Below are positions 43,889-53,514 of a stretch of 64,000 nt of DNA, piece by piece (the first letter of the stretch is position 1; each line of letters opens with the position of its first letter). This DNA is from Okapia johnstoni. Its lineage: Eukaryota; Chordata; Mammalia; Artiodactyla; Giraffidae. Under the pieces are notes generated by a model, which was not told the DNA's origin, ran no database searches, and saw nothing but the letters and a program-made list of their open reading frames with translations. The stretch is taken from assembly GCA_024291935.2 (NCBI GenBank), contig CM044316.1, forward strand, positions 7,308,501 through 7,372,500. The letters run 5' to 3'. The translations under genes were made by a program, and so were the position numbers.

Positions 43889-44273
43889 TCAACTTAGCTG
43901 AGGAGGAAGGCTAGTGAGTAACCTTCTGGTCTCAAGCATTCTGGGACAGCAGTCAGTGTATTTTTAGGGAAAATGGGAACTTTGGATGAAGCCAGAAAGC
44001 TAGTTTAGTGGAATTTTTAAAGGGAGCTTTCACGGTAACAAAAGACTCTCTGGAGCTTTAAAGCTAATGGCATTTTGGAAGTATGTTTGCTCTCAGCAGT
44101 CATTTTGCAGGACAAGAAATTTTCTTATGTTCTAGACAAACTGTCACTTTCCATTGAAACAGTTTTGCACCCTCAGTAAAATACACATTGTTGTATCGTG
44201 TTAAACAGCTATTCAAAAATTGTATTCAAAATAAAAACTCCCAGACCCAGCCCAGACTATTCACAGATAAACA

Positions 44274-44287
44274 GTTTCCATAACAAC
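44274..44287 (-). promoter_or_regulatory. RFX X-box-like palindrome, unit C
   Basis: gtttccataacaac, aligned with the unit A and B motifs. It lies 3.5 kb from the OR start because an L1 intervenes. Confidence 0.3.
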
Positions 44288-44594
44288 AAGAAAGGTGTGA
44301 CCAAATGTCCAGTTGGCAGAAAGCAGGATGTGCTACATGCTTAATTCTGTAGTTAATGTAATGACAAGAAAAGTGAGTTTGTAAAATAACACTGGGCTTC
44401 CCAGGTGGAGAAGTGGTAAAGAAGTCTCCAGCAGAGACTTAGTTACTTTTCAAGGATTTTTAGAGTTGGGTTTGAGGTTTTGTAGGGTGATGCTCAGGTT
44501 TCTCTGGACTGCCTATACTACTGTGAGCCTCTTTCTGATCACACATTTAAAATTGTCTTTGTTTGTTGACATGAAGCCTTTGGCTTCTCTAGGG

Positions 44595-44770
44595 CAGTGG
44601 TTCTCAGCCTTGAGTGTACATTAGTGTCACCTAGCGGGCTGGTTAAAACCCAGGTAGCTGTGCCCTGGGAGTGTCTGGGATGTAGCTTGAGAATCAACAG
44701 TTCTAGGAAGTTCTCAGGCTTCCCTGGTGGCTCAGATGCTAAAGAATCTGCCTGAAATGCAGGAGACTAT
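44595..44770. mobile_element. MER5-like hAT remnant plus Bov-tA fragment
   Basis: 'gcagtggttctcagccttga' to 'gagaatcaacagttctagg' (paralogous to 34305-34425), then a Bov-tA 5' piece 'cttccctggtggctcagatg' to 44770. Confidence 0.7.
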
Positions 44771-44869
44771 GGAATAGTGTTGAGGTGCAGGTATTTTTTT
44801 TTTTGGTCACTCATCTTTATCCAATTTCTTTTTCTTTAAAATATTTTTATTGTAATTATCCTTAAACTA

Positions 44870-45720
44870 AAAATGATTTTTATTGGGGTATAGTTGATTT
44901 ACAATGTTTTAGTTTCAGGTGTACAGTAAAGTGAATCAGTTAAGCATTATATATATATATCTCCAGTCTATTTTAGATTCTTTTCTCATATACACCATTA
45001 CAGAGTACTGAATAGAGTTCTCTATGCCATACAGTAGGTCCTTATTGGTTATCTATTTTATATATAATGGTGTTCCAATCTCAAGCCCAGTCTCTCCATT
45101 TATCCCTCCCTCCTTTATCCCCTGGTAACCATAAATTTGTTTTCTATATCTGTATCTCTATTTCTACTTTGTATTTAAGTTTATTTGTACCCTTTTTTTT
45201 TATATTCCACATATAAGTGATCTCATATAATATTTGTCTTTCTCTGTGTGATTTGCTTCCCTCTGTATGACAATCTCCAAGTCCATCCATGTTGCTGCAA
45301 AATAATTATTTCATTCTTTTTTATGGCTGAGCAATACTCCATTGTTTATTTGTGCCTCATCTTCTTAATCCATTCCTCTGTTGATGGATGTTTAGGTTGC
45401 TTCCATATCCTGGCTATTGTAAATAGTGTTGCATGTATCATTTTGAATTTTTTTTCTGGATATAAAGCCCAGGAGTGGGATTGTAGGGTCATATGGGAAC
45501 TCTGGTTTTACTTTTCATACTATTTTCCGTAGTGGCTGTACATGGTGCATACTATTCTTCATAATGGCTATACCAGTTTACATTCCCACCAAGAGTGTAG
45601 GAGGGTTCCTTCTCCAGCATGTATTATTTGTAGACTTTTTGATGATGGCCATTCTGACCTGTGTGAAGTGATACCTCACAGTAGTTTCGATTTGAGTTCA
45701 CTGTAATTTATGTAACCAAT
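44870..45720 (-). mobile_element. L1 3' end, antisense
   Basis: 'tttttattggggtatagttg', 'agtaggtccttattggtta', 'tatggctgagcaatactcc', 'ttgatgatggccattctgac'. Confidence 0.88.
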
Positions 45721-46214
45721 TTGCTATTGATGGATGTTTCCAGTCTTTGCTAAAAATGGTTACTTTGCACACGTATCATTTCACAACTGTGAGTGTGCCT
45801 GAGCATGAACTCCAAAAGTGGGGTTGATGGGCCAAAGGTTGCCTTCTGATAAGTATTACCAAGTTTTTCTCCACAGGAATTGTATTAATTTACAGTCCCC
45901 TTAGACATACGTGAATGCCTGTCTTCTCACACATTGTTCGCCAACAGTGTGTGTTGTCATGTCTTGGGTATTGTTCCTGTCACTCAGATGTGTAAAAAAT
46001 CTAGTATGTTAGTATGATTAAAAATAATTAACAGACTTTATTATTTTATTACAATTTTAGATTTACAGAATAATTGAGCAGATAGTACAGCGAGTCCATA
46101 TACTCACCCCTACTTATAGTTTCCCTTATCAATAATGTTTTGTATTGATGGGTGCATTTGTTACAGTTAATGAACCAATATGGGTACATTCCTCAGTGTG
46201 AATTTTTTAATTTA
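45721..46214. other. Diverged repeat-like sequence, no gene seen
   Basis: Probably older L1-type sequence (gatttacagaataattgagc; caccaagagtgtaggaggg just before). No gene. Confidence 0.4.
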
Positions 46215-47120
46215 AAATTTCCTTTTATTTTTTTGGTTTTTTTGTTTATTTTTTATTGGAATATAATTGCCTTACAATATTGTGTTATTAATAGTTTCTA
46301 CTGTACAACAACATGAATCAGCTATAGGTATAAATATGTCCCCTCCCTCTTGAGCCTCCCTCCCACTCCCGCATCCCACCCTTCTAGGTCACCACAGAGC
46401 ACTGAAGCTTCCCACTATCTAGCTATTTAACACATGGTAGTGTATATATGTCAGCGTTACTCTCCCAGTTGGTCCCACTCTCTGTCCCTGCTGTGTCCAC
46501 ACGTTTGTTCTCTACTTCTGCATCTCTATTTCTGCTCTGCAAATAGGTTCATTTGTACCATTTTTCTAGATTCCATATATATATGTTAATATATAATATT
46601 TGTTTTTCTCTTTCTGACTTACTTCACTCTGTATGACATACTCTAGGTCCATCCACATCACTACAAATGATGCAGTTTCACTCCTTTTTTATGACTAAGT
46701 AATATTCCATTGTATATATGTACTACATCTTCTTTATCCATTCGTCAGTATATGGACATGTCTCAGTATGAATATTAATTTGCATTTCTATATGAGTGAG
46801 ATGGAAAATCTTTTTAATATATGAATAGAATCTGTATTTTCTTTTCTGTGAACTCTCTCTTCAGATCCTTTGCCTATGCCTCATTTCCTCTTCATTTGTT
46901 GAACTTTTTTCTTTTCTTTTTTTTAAGTTCGCATCATGTGGCAAGCAGGATCCTAATTCTCTGACCAGGGATTGAACCTGTGCCCCCTGCATTGGGAGCA
47001 TGGAGTCTCAACCATTAGACTGCCAGGGGAGTCTGATGTTGGATTTTTCTTATCAATTTCTAAGAGCTCTTTATACATGAGGGGAATTAACCATTTGTCT
47101 ATGATATAATTGGCAAATCT
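46215..47120 (-). mobile_element. L1 3' end, antisense, with nested CHR-2 SINE
   Basis: 'ttttattggaatataattgc', 'tgactaagtaatattccatt', and continuation at 47037 'tgatgttggatttttc'. A CHR-2 SINE in antisense interrupts it at 46905-47036 (gcatcatgtggcaagcagg; gactgccaggggagtc). Confidence 0.85.
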
Positions 47121-47511
47121 CTGATCTCTTAAAACCTTCTTCCCAGGGTTTCCTTCTTTTTATCTTCCTTCTTTCTGTATCTTCATTCATTTTGTCAGTT
47201 GTTTCTCTTTCTGGTTGAGGAAAAAAAATATTTGACAAGGTCAGAGAGGTTGGGAGAAGGAAGCTGTCCACACGTGCTTGCTCTCAGGGTGAATCATTGG
47301 GAAAACAATTAAACCTTTACACTGCTAAGAGAAGCTGTCCCTTGTGTTATGGTGTGTGAAGTCTCCCTTTTGTCAGCTTTGACTTGCACTAAAAAATTAT
47401 TCTTTAGTGAGGACTACTCAGTGAAGTCTATTTAGGTATGAAAGGTAGCAAAGACATAAAGGCATACTAAGGAGACAGATGCTTAGATAATTGTGTTACA
47501 AAGTGATGAAA
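47121..47511. other. Intergenic, no gene seen
   Basis: Unassigned AT-rich sequence. Confidence 0.4.
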
Positions 47512-47638
47512 GGTTTTTTTTTTTGTGTGTGTGTGTGTGGCTACTCTATGGGATCTTAGCTTTTTGACCAGGGATGGAACTGGCACTCTTTGCATGGAAG
47601 TGCAGAGTCTTAACCACTGGACCACCAGGGAAGTCCCT
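47512..47638 (-). mobile_element. CHR-2-type SINE, antisense
   Basis: T-run and (GT)6, 'gaccagggatggaactggc' to 'ggaccaccagggaagtccc'. Confidence 0.85.
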
Positions 47639-49184
47639 ATGAAAGTTTTAATGGAGGTGGCATGATGCAGTGGAACAAGCTTTGGAATGGAGGCAGAATT
47701 CACAACTTACTATGTGACCCAGAGCAAGTCACTTTTCCCCTTCCTCTTCAATAACATAAGAAGATTCAAATGTCTACCCTAGAGAGTCAGGTGGGTGCTT
47801 GATGGGTATGTCTGTTTTGCAGGCCTGTTTCCTGATGTCTGATAAGAGCATCACACTTTCCTAAGAAGAGATATGAGATCCAGGTGTGGCTAATCCCTAC
47901 ATCTCAACTGGAGGCAGGGAGTGTACAAGCATCAGATCTGGCCAATAAGAATGCCTTATCTCTTAGTGATGGTATCACCTGACCACCACTTGACCAATCA
48001 TATCCCTCCCTGGACTTTGTTGTTGGAACAGGGTGGCTAGGCTAAGGTAGTAGTGGGGTCTGGAGTTGCTGGGATTAAGAAAAGACTCTGATGATGTGGG
48101 GAAATTCAACATGTTCCTACTTTTAGAACAAGTGCCTTGATACTTGCAAATGTATGGAGGAGGGACCAAACCCTTCAAGGACCCAGCAACATTGTTAAAT
48201 GATAACAGTGAAACCTGGGATCACATACTCATGTCATGTCCTGAGCTTTGATGAGGATGTCGCTTGGGACGTGTGTGTTCTTTGTGGCTAACTGAGTTCC
48301 ACCACAGTAGGCTGAGGTGATGCCCAACCACCCAAACCAGGACCAGTTCCTGCTTGTCGGGGGATGATACTCATCATTCTGGCAGAGAGTCATGAATAAC
48401 GATCAACTTGAGAAATGCTCCCCAGATGGAAAGATGAAGATGGCATGTTGACAAAAGAGCAATTCCGCAGGGTCTTATGGCTTAATTTTCATTGTCAACA
48501 GCAGGAGAAGAGGATGGAGGTGAACACTGTGAGGGGAGAAGGAAAAAGGGATCAAGTAGTAGGAGAGGCCTTGAGTCTTGGTACCACCACTTACTCACAT
48601 GTGATTTGGGAAAGTTCATCCTCTTTGATATGAAGAGGTGCCATTGATTGAGTGGTCATGGTGTGCCAGGCATGCTTCATACTTCACCTATAACGTTTAT
48701 GATTGTTCTTCAAAGTAGCTATTTTTAACCCCCATTTTGCAAACAGAGAAATGTGAGCTTGGTGAGATAAAGTGATTTGTCCAAGGGTGCGTAGCTGGGA
48801 GTTGGAGGAGTCAGGTATGAAATGCAGAATCAGTCTGATCCTGAAGTCTTTGTTCTTTCCATCGAATCTTATTGTTTAACCTCAGTTTCCTCATCTATAA
48901 AATGAGACTCATAATAATGCCTACCTTATAGGACTGTTGCATTGATCAAGTGAGATAAGGAAATTATAAAGGAAAAAATGCTGTAAGAAATGTGTATTGT
49001 GGTCTTCATATATAGTTTGCAGTGTATATTATATTGTGGGGTTATGTAATGCTTGTCACTTATTTAGGAGTGGAATGATTGGTTTAAACTTGTTTACTCA
49101 ATTACAAACCGATGGTTTTATTTATTTTATTTTACAGTATGATTTTGCTTTAGTAGAAAATTATACACATATATGTATAGAGTG
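47639..49184. other. Unique-looking intergenic region with MIR remnants, no gene seen
   Basis: The longest stretch free of young repeats. MIR SINE signatures occur at 47660-47790 (gtgacccagagcaagtcac) and 48640-48960 (gtgtgccaggcatgcttcat; ccccattttgcaaacagag; cctcagtttcctcatctata). No frame longer than about 70 codons and no recognised exon. Confidence 0.55.
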
Positions 49185-49365
49185 GACTTGCAATGTAGGA
49201 GACCTGGGTTTGATCCCTGGGTTGGGAAGATCCCTTGGAGGAGGGCAAGGCAACCCGCTCCAGTATTCTTGCCTGGAGAATTCCCATGGACAGAGGAGCC
49301 AGGCAGGCTACAGACCATAGGGTTGCAAAGAGTTGGACACGACTGAGCGACTAAATACAGTACAG
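49185..49365 (+). mobile_element. Bov-tA SINE, sense, 5'-truncated
   Basis: 'gcaatgtaggagacctgggt' to 'gactgagcgactaaatac'. Confidence 0.9.
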
Positions 49366-49399
49366 CACATATATAGAGTGGTGGTTCTTTTTCTGAGAG

Positions 49400-49737
49400 T
49401 TTTTTTTTTTTTTAATTTATGTGTTATTTTTGGCTTTGTTGGGTCTTTGCTGCTGTGAGCGGGCTTTCTCTAGTTTCTGCGAGCAGGGTCTACTTTCTAG
49501 TTGTGGTGTGAGGGCTTCTCATTGCAATGGCTCCTCTTGTTGGGGAGCACGGGCTGCAGGGCACTTGGGCCTCGGTAGACACAGCCTTATGAGCTCAGTA
49601 GTTGCAGCTCGTGGGCTCTAGAATGCAGGCTCAGTAGTTGCTCCGGGGCAAGTGGAATCCTTCCGAACCAGGGATCGAAACCATGTCCTCTGCATTGGCA
49701 GGCGGATTCTTAACCGGTGGACCGCCAGGGAAGTCCA
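49400..49737 (-). mobile_element. CHR-1-type SINE, antisense, near full length
   Basis: T-run, 'gctgctgtgagcgggctttc', 'ctctagaatgcaggctcag' and 'ggaccgccagggaagtcc'. Confidence 0.92.
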
Positions 49738-49739
49738 AG

Positions 49740-49955
49740 ATGCTTCTTAACTAGAGATGATTTTACCCCCAAGAGACACTTGACAAAGTCTGGAGACATT
49801 TTTGATTGTCACTAATAGGAGGTGCTGCTGGCATCTGATGGGTGGAGGCCAGGGATGCTGCTCAACTTCCCACAGTGCACAGACAAACCCCATCATGACA
49901 AATGATTATCCACTCTCAAGTGTCAGCAGTACTGAGACTGAGAAACCCAGGTATA
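49740..49955. mobile_element. hAT-Charlie remnant (MER20/MER3-like)
   Basis: 'agatgattttacccccaaga', 'gtctggagacatttttgat' and 'gccagggatgctgctcaac' match a common mammalian MER element. Confidence 0.6.
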
Positions 49956-50667
49956 GGGTAAGGAATAGGAGAATATACAGGAAAAATCTTGCTCTGTTTA
50001 TCTCTGGCATCTGGGAATATACGATAATTTTGATTACTCTTCTTCATGGTAATCTATTTTTTCCCTAAAATTTAAAAATCAGTAAACTTGTATTTATTGA
50101 ATATCAGTTAATATATGCATAAGAGCTCTTTATGGAGGAAAGCATAATTTTGCTCATGTAGGATATGATGTGTGAGGTGGAGAACTATGGGTTTTGCAAA
50201 AGAAAATGTGGGGTTTAATTGTTCAGCAAACTAACAGATTCTATTTTAGGAGTAGGATAGGGTTTGAATTTATACCAAGAGCACTGAAAAGAGAGAAATA
50301 ATACTATAAACTTTTGATATATATTATTGTTATTACTGGGTGCCAACACCTGAACCACCTAAGTTGTCCTCTCAAGAACCCATGGGGGTAATTTATACAA
50401 CTGGAGATATGGACAAAGTGTGATATAGAAGGATATTCACTGATCTGCTTTTGAAATGTTAAAAAACTGAAAATTGTTTAAATGCCCACTGAAAGACTGG
50501 TTACATATATTATGAAACATCAATAAAGGGCTATTATTTGTCATAAAAGGTGCTTCAAAATGATTTTTTAATATCACGGTCATAGTTTTAGAAAACGAAA
50601 GTTATTTCATTGCCAACAGTGTATTAATAACAATCCAAGACAAAAAATATACCTATATATGTAAGCA
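49956..50667. other. AT-rich intergenic, no gene seen
   Basis: No recognised repeat or gene. Parts (gaccatcaataaagggctat region) may be an old LINE. Confidence 0.4.
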
Positions 50668-50888
50668 TATGGGCTTCTCAGGTGGCACTAATGGTAAAGA
50701 ACACACCTGCCAATGCAGGAGACATAAAAGATGCGGGTTTGATCCCTGGGTTGGGAAGATCCCCTGGAGGAGGGCATGGCAACTCACTCCAGTATTCCTG
50801 CCTGGAGAATCTCATGGACAGAAGAGCCTAGTGGGCTACAGTCCACAGGGTCACAAAGAGTTGGACACGACTGAAATGACTTAGCACT
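50668..50888 (+). mobile_element. Bov-tA SINE, sense
   Basis: 'gggcttctcaggtggcacta' to 'cgactgaaatgacttagcac'. Confidence 0.9.
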
Positions 50889-50934
50889 CAGGCATATACT
50901 AGTACATGTTTATGTGCACAGCTATTTTTATGTT

Positions 50935-51122
50935 TTAATTCTTTAAATATTTATTTATTTATTGGTTACGCCAGGTCTTAGTTGTGGCATGAGAGATGTT
51001 AGTTGTGGAATGCAAACTCTTAGTGGCGGCATGCAGGATCTAGTTCCCTGACCAGGGATCAAACCCAGGCCTCCTATGTTGGGAGCATGGAGTCTTAGTC
51101 ACTGGACCACCAGGGAAGTCCC
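50935..51122 (-). mobile_element. CHR-type SINE, antisense
   Basis: 'tttatttatttattggttac' to 'actggaccaccagggaagtc'. Confidence 0.87.
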
Positions 51123-51257
51123 TGCATGGTTAATTTTAAATATGAATAGTAACATCATAGAATTTTATATTTCATACTTTATTATTATTGTGCAATTAGT
51201 ATTTTCTGCTTTGTTTCTATTTGTTTTTCCTTATTATCATTCCCTTGCCCTGTTCTA

Positions 51258-51455
51258 GGGCTTCCCTGATAGCTCAGTTGGTAAAGAATCTCCTTGGAAT
51301 GCAGGAGACCCGGGTTCGATTCTTGGGTCGGGAAGATCTGCAGAAGGGAAAGGCTACCCACTCCAGTATTCTGGCCTGGAGGATTCCATGGAATTTCCAT
51401 AGTCCATGAGGTCTCAAAGAGTCAGACATGACTGAGTGACTTTTCATTTTCACTT
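51258..51455 (+). mobile_element. Bov-tA SINE, sense
   Basis: 'gggcttccctgatagctcag' to 'gactgagtgacttttcattt'. Confidence 0.92.
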
Positions 51456-51474
51456 CACTTGCCCTATTCTATTA

Positions 51475-51685
51475 ACTTCCCTGGTGGCTCAGATGGTAAA
51501 GAATCTGCCTGCAATGCAGGAGATCCGGGTTTGATCCCTGGGTCAGGAAGATCCCTTGGAGAAGGGAATGGCAACCCACTCTGGTATTCTTGCCTAGAGA
51601 ATCCCATGGACAGAGGAGCCTGGTGGGTTACAGTCCATGGGGTTGCAAAGAGTCGGACATGACTGAACAACTAACACTTGCCCCG
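51475..51685 (+). mobile_element. Bov-tA SINE, sense
   Basis: 'acttccctggtggctcagat' to 'gactgaacaactaacacttg'. Same orientation as the copy just before it. Confidence 0.93.
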
Positions 51686-51759
51686 TTCTACACCTACCTC
51701 TTTCAGGTAATTATTATTAACAACATGGTGTGTCCTGATGTTTACTTCTCACCTGAGAC

Positions 51760-51872
51760 TATGCTATCCATCCATCCATCTATCTATCTGTCTACATATA
51801 TACATACTAATGTATATATATACATATATACATATACATATATATATACACATATATACATATATATACACA

Positions 51873-51908
<36 letters not shown>

Positions 51909-51942
51909 TATACACATACACATATATATATATATATATAAG
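51760..51942. repeat. Compound TA-rich microsatellite
   Basis: (CATC)n/(CTAT)n at the left passes into (TACATA)n, (TATA)n and (CATA)n. AT-rich and self-complementary. Confidence 0.95.
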
Positions 51943-51959
51943 TTGCTTTTAAAAAACAC

Positions 51960-52120
51960 TTGGAAACGTCCCTGGTGGTCCAGGGGCTGACTCTGTGCTC
52001 CCAATGCAGGGCACCCTGGGTTTAATCCTCGGTCAGGGAACTAAATTCCACATGTCACAACTAAAGATCCTGTATGCTGTAACTAAGACCTGGTACAACC
52101 AAAAAAAAAAAAAAAAAAAC
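51960..52120 (+). mobile_element. CHR-2-type SINE, sense, poly-A tail
   Basis: 'acgtccctggtggtccagg' to an A19 tail at about 52101-52119. Confidence 0.88.
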
Positions 52121-52744
52121 TTGGCTGTGCATACATCATAGTATTCTTCCAGGTGATTAGATAAATATCTCACTCATTATTTTAATAGGTGCATAACATC
52201 CCACTATATGAATGTAATCTGATTATTCACTCAATCCACCCTTGAGGACACACAGGTTATTTCTACTTTATCTTTCATTGTCACTACAAACAATCTTTGG
52301 TAAACATATTTCTATAAGGTGGAGTCCCAGATTTGACATTTCAAATAGGTATGTCATATTAACTTCCCAAAAATGCAATAGTAAGTCATGTTCCCACTAA
52401 TAATATGTAGGAGTGCCCTTTTCAACACATCTTTGTAAGCACTGGGTCTTATTTACAAAGAAATCACCCATCTGATGAGTGCAAGTACACATCATTATTG
52501 CTTTTATTTCCATTTCCCTGACTGCTAATGAAGTTGAACCTCTTTTCATTTATTATTTAAGATTTTCTCTTTAGCGATTGCCCAGTTCAAATATTATTTG
52601 CATATTTGGACACATTTGGGATGTGTTTTATTTGCAGAACCTCTTTCTATGTTATAAATATTGATCTTTTAATTGTTATAAGTGTTATTTGGCTCCAGAA
52701 CTGTACAAAATATTATTATTCTTGACCCATCTACATACTTTAAT
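52121..52744. other. Diverged LINE-like sequence, no gene seen
   Basis: Phrases such as 'tgcataacatcccactatat' and 'actgctaatgaagttgaacc' suggest an old antisense L1. No gene. Confidence 0.5.
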
Positions 52745-52880
52745 TAATCGGGAATGCCTGGTGGTTCAGCCATTAGGACTCAGCACTTTCACTGCTGTGC
52801 CCCAGGTTCAATCCCCAGTCAGAGAATTAAGATCCCTCAAGCCCTGTGGTACAGGCCAAAACAAGAAAAGCTTTCTAAAT
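52745..52880 (+). mobile_element. CHR-type SINE, sense, diverged
   Basis: 'tgcctggtggttcagccatt' to 'acaggccaaaacaagaaaag'. Confidence 0.75.
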
Positions 52881-52889
52881 TAATTAACT

Positions 52890-52985
52890 ATTAAAAAAAT
52901 GGAAGTATAGTTAATTTACAATGTTGTGTTAGTTTCAGGTGTACAGCAAAATGATTCAGCCATCTATATCTATCTATCTATGAAG
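52890..52985 (-). mobile_element. L1 3' fragment, antisense
   Basis: 'gaagtatagttaatttacaa', 'tcaggtgtacagcaaaatga' then (TATC)4. Confidence 0.8.
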
Positions 52986-53514
52986 GATCAGGCCAACCAT
53001 ATCAAGATTTCATAGTAAGTCCTATATACTAAAAGGATGTTACAGCTGTGGATTTACTCAGCATCTGCTCAACAGTCATACCAAGAAATTCACACATTTT
53101 CCAGTCCCAGGTGAGTCTTGGAGATGCTGGGATTTATTTTTAATTTTTGGTCTTGGTGGAACTTTCTGGACTGGATTGGTTCCCACCTCTTCAGCTTCTT
53201 GTCCAAGACAGAGCAAGAATAACTCACATTTGAAAGCTCTAAGAGGTTCAAGTTCACTTCATGATTTGCCAAAGACCTTGTCATCCAATTATCATTCATT
53301 TCTGAACATCTTAAGTCATTCGTCTTTGAACATGGACTCCCACCCACAGTCATTTGGTGGTGTCAGTGAGAAATCCCGCTGTTGACATTGTGTCCTTGTG
53401 ACACTGATGTGACCATTTCAGTCACCTTAGATGTCCTCAAGTAGGAGGACCTGGGCTAAGTCTAATTCAGTTTCTCAGAGGACTCCAGCCCTTTGGCTTT
53501 GTCATCTAATATTA
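52986..53514. other. Intergenic, no gene seen
   Basis: Unassigned; short open frames on both strands (53090-53353 - and 53176-53385 +) are not recognised. Confidence 0.45.

Larger units (their letters stand above)
35160..44720. repeat. Olfactory-receptor duplicon, unit C
   Basis: Begins near 'gtgtcccttcccagccc' (35168) and follows unit B with the same order of landmarks to 44720. It is expanded by private insertions: BovB 35383-37200, L1 37472-37941, L1 38909-39480, L1 40855-42623 and Bov-tA 43694-43888. The end has lost the stretch corresponding to 31670-32540 of unit B. Confidence 0.82.

Noticed and set aside
18590..44720. The repeated units considered as a CRISPR-like or other prokaryotic-type array
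   Set aside because: The repeats are kilobase-scale mammalian segmental duplications with receptors and retroposons; no short regularly spaced repeats exist.
48415..48633. 72-codon frame in the repeat-poor 47.6-49.2 kb stretch
   Set aside because: Short, no family likeness, and the neighbourhood is MIR-derived.
51590..51952. 120-codon frame rich in I, Y, H, T
   Set aside because: Reads through a Bov-tA SINE and a TA-rich microsatellite.
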